Source: a virus. Taken from it: 20,211 nucleotides of DNA. Below the pieces are notes generated by a model. The model saw only the letters and a program-made list of their open reading frames with translations, had not been told where the DNA came from and made no database searches. The stretch is from positions 1-20,211 of the IMG/VR virus record IMGVR_UViG_3300033233_000193, one strand, 5' to 3'. The position numbers and the translations under genes are program-made. Below, piece by piece: positions 20,087 through 20,211 of this stretch (its first letter is position 1; each line of letters begins with the position of its first letter).

Positions 20087-20211
20087 GATGAGGGACATAC
20101 GTTCGTGAATTTCGGATTTCCCACGAACGGCGGAACGTGGACCTTCGATCTCGAAAAGGCGTCCTGGGCCGAACGGGGCATGTGGAATCCGGTCAAGGGT
20201 AGTTATGACAT
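20087..20211 (+). pseudogene. Continuation of the gp10-like gene after the in-frame stop (runs off the window)
   Basis: Directly after TAA 20084-20086 the same frame stays open to the window end. It reads DEGHTFVNFGFPTNGGTWTF and then DLEKASWAERGMWNPVKG. A GH-strand, then FPTxxxTWxxD, then W.ERGxW is the expected next section of gp10-like proteins. A restart at GTG 20105 is possible but would begin inside this section. Hence this is the displaced 3' part of the preceding gene rather than a new one. Confidence 0.7.

Overview
The window is a compact, high-GC segment of a tailed bacteriophage genome (Caudoviricetes, podovirus-like). Every supported gene lies on the + strand. Genes are packed with 1-10 nt overlaps (many ATGA or GTGA junctions) and GTG/TTG starts are common. 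The structural core follows phage P22: small terminase candidate, large terminase, P22-type portal, scaffold, P22-type coat, gp4-like head-tail factor, gp10-like tail accessory factor. I see no integrase, rRNA, tRNA or CRISPR. Host identity cannot be read directly. High GC, CTC/GAG-biased codons and Ala-Gln signal-peptidase junctions point to an uncultured Gram-negative host, but that is inference.

Layout. 1-2295 is a DNA-metabolism block: Cas4/RecB-like PD-(D/E)XK nuclease, RuvC-like resolvase, two small unknowns and a phage Dam-type adenine methyltransferase. 2292-3346 holds small proteins: membrane plus zinc-ribbon, a winged-helix candidate, a micro-ORF and an unknown. 3436-5245 is the packaging block. 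5313-6642 is a run of small, mostly Cys-rich proteins with an apparent promoter just before it. 6647-9013 is the portal, followed by a 36-residue membrane peptide and the largest non-coding gap (9121-9375), which holds a promoter-like element and two hairpins. 9376-11894 is scaffold and coat. 11900-17878 is an unusual accessory block of signal-peptide-bearing or membrane-anchored structural proteins, several tiny membrane proteins and a TMTC/DUF1736-like polytopic membrane protein. 17884-20211 returns to the P22 order.

The most unusual content is in 10530-17878. The major coat protein has an N-terminal hydrophobic segment. A decoration-like protein and a long fiber carry Sec-type signal peptides, and a repeat protein has two N-terminal transmembrane segments. 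Among them sits a two-gene set resembling a TMTC-type (GT-C fold) O-glycosyltransferase. The part that is normally C-terminal (last membrane helix plus TPR) is encoded upstream of the polytopic part. I propose as a hypothesis that this phage targets some virion proteins to the cell membrane or periplasm and may glycosylate them there.

A second notable point is at the right edge. The gp10-like gene has an in-frame TAA at 20084-20086, after which the same frame continues with gp10-like sequence to the end of the window.
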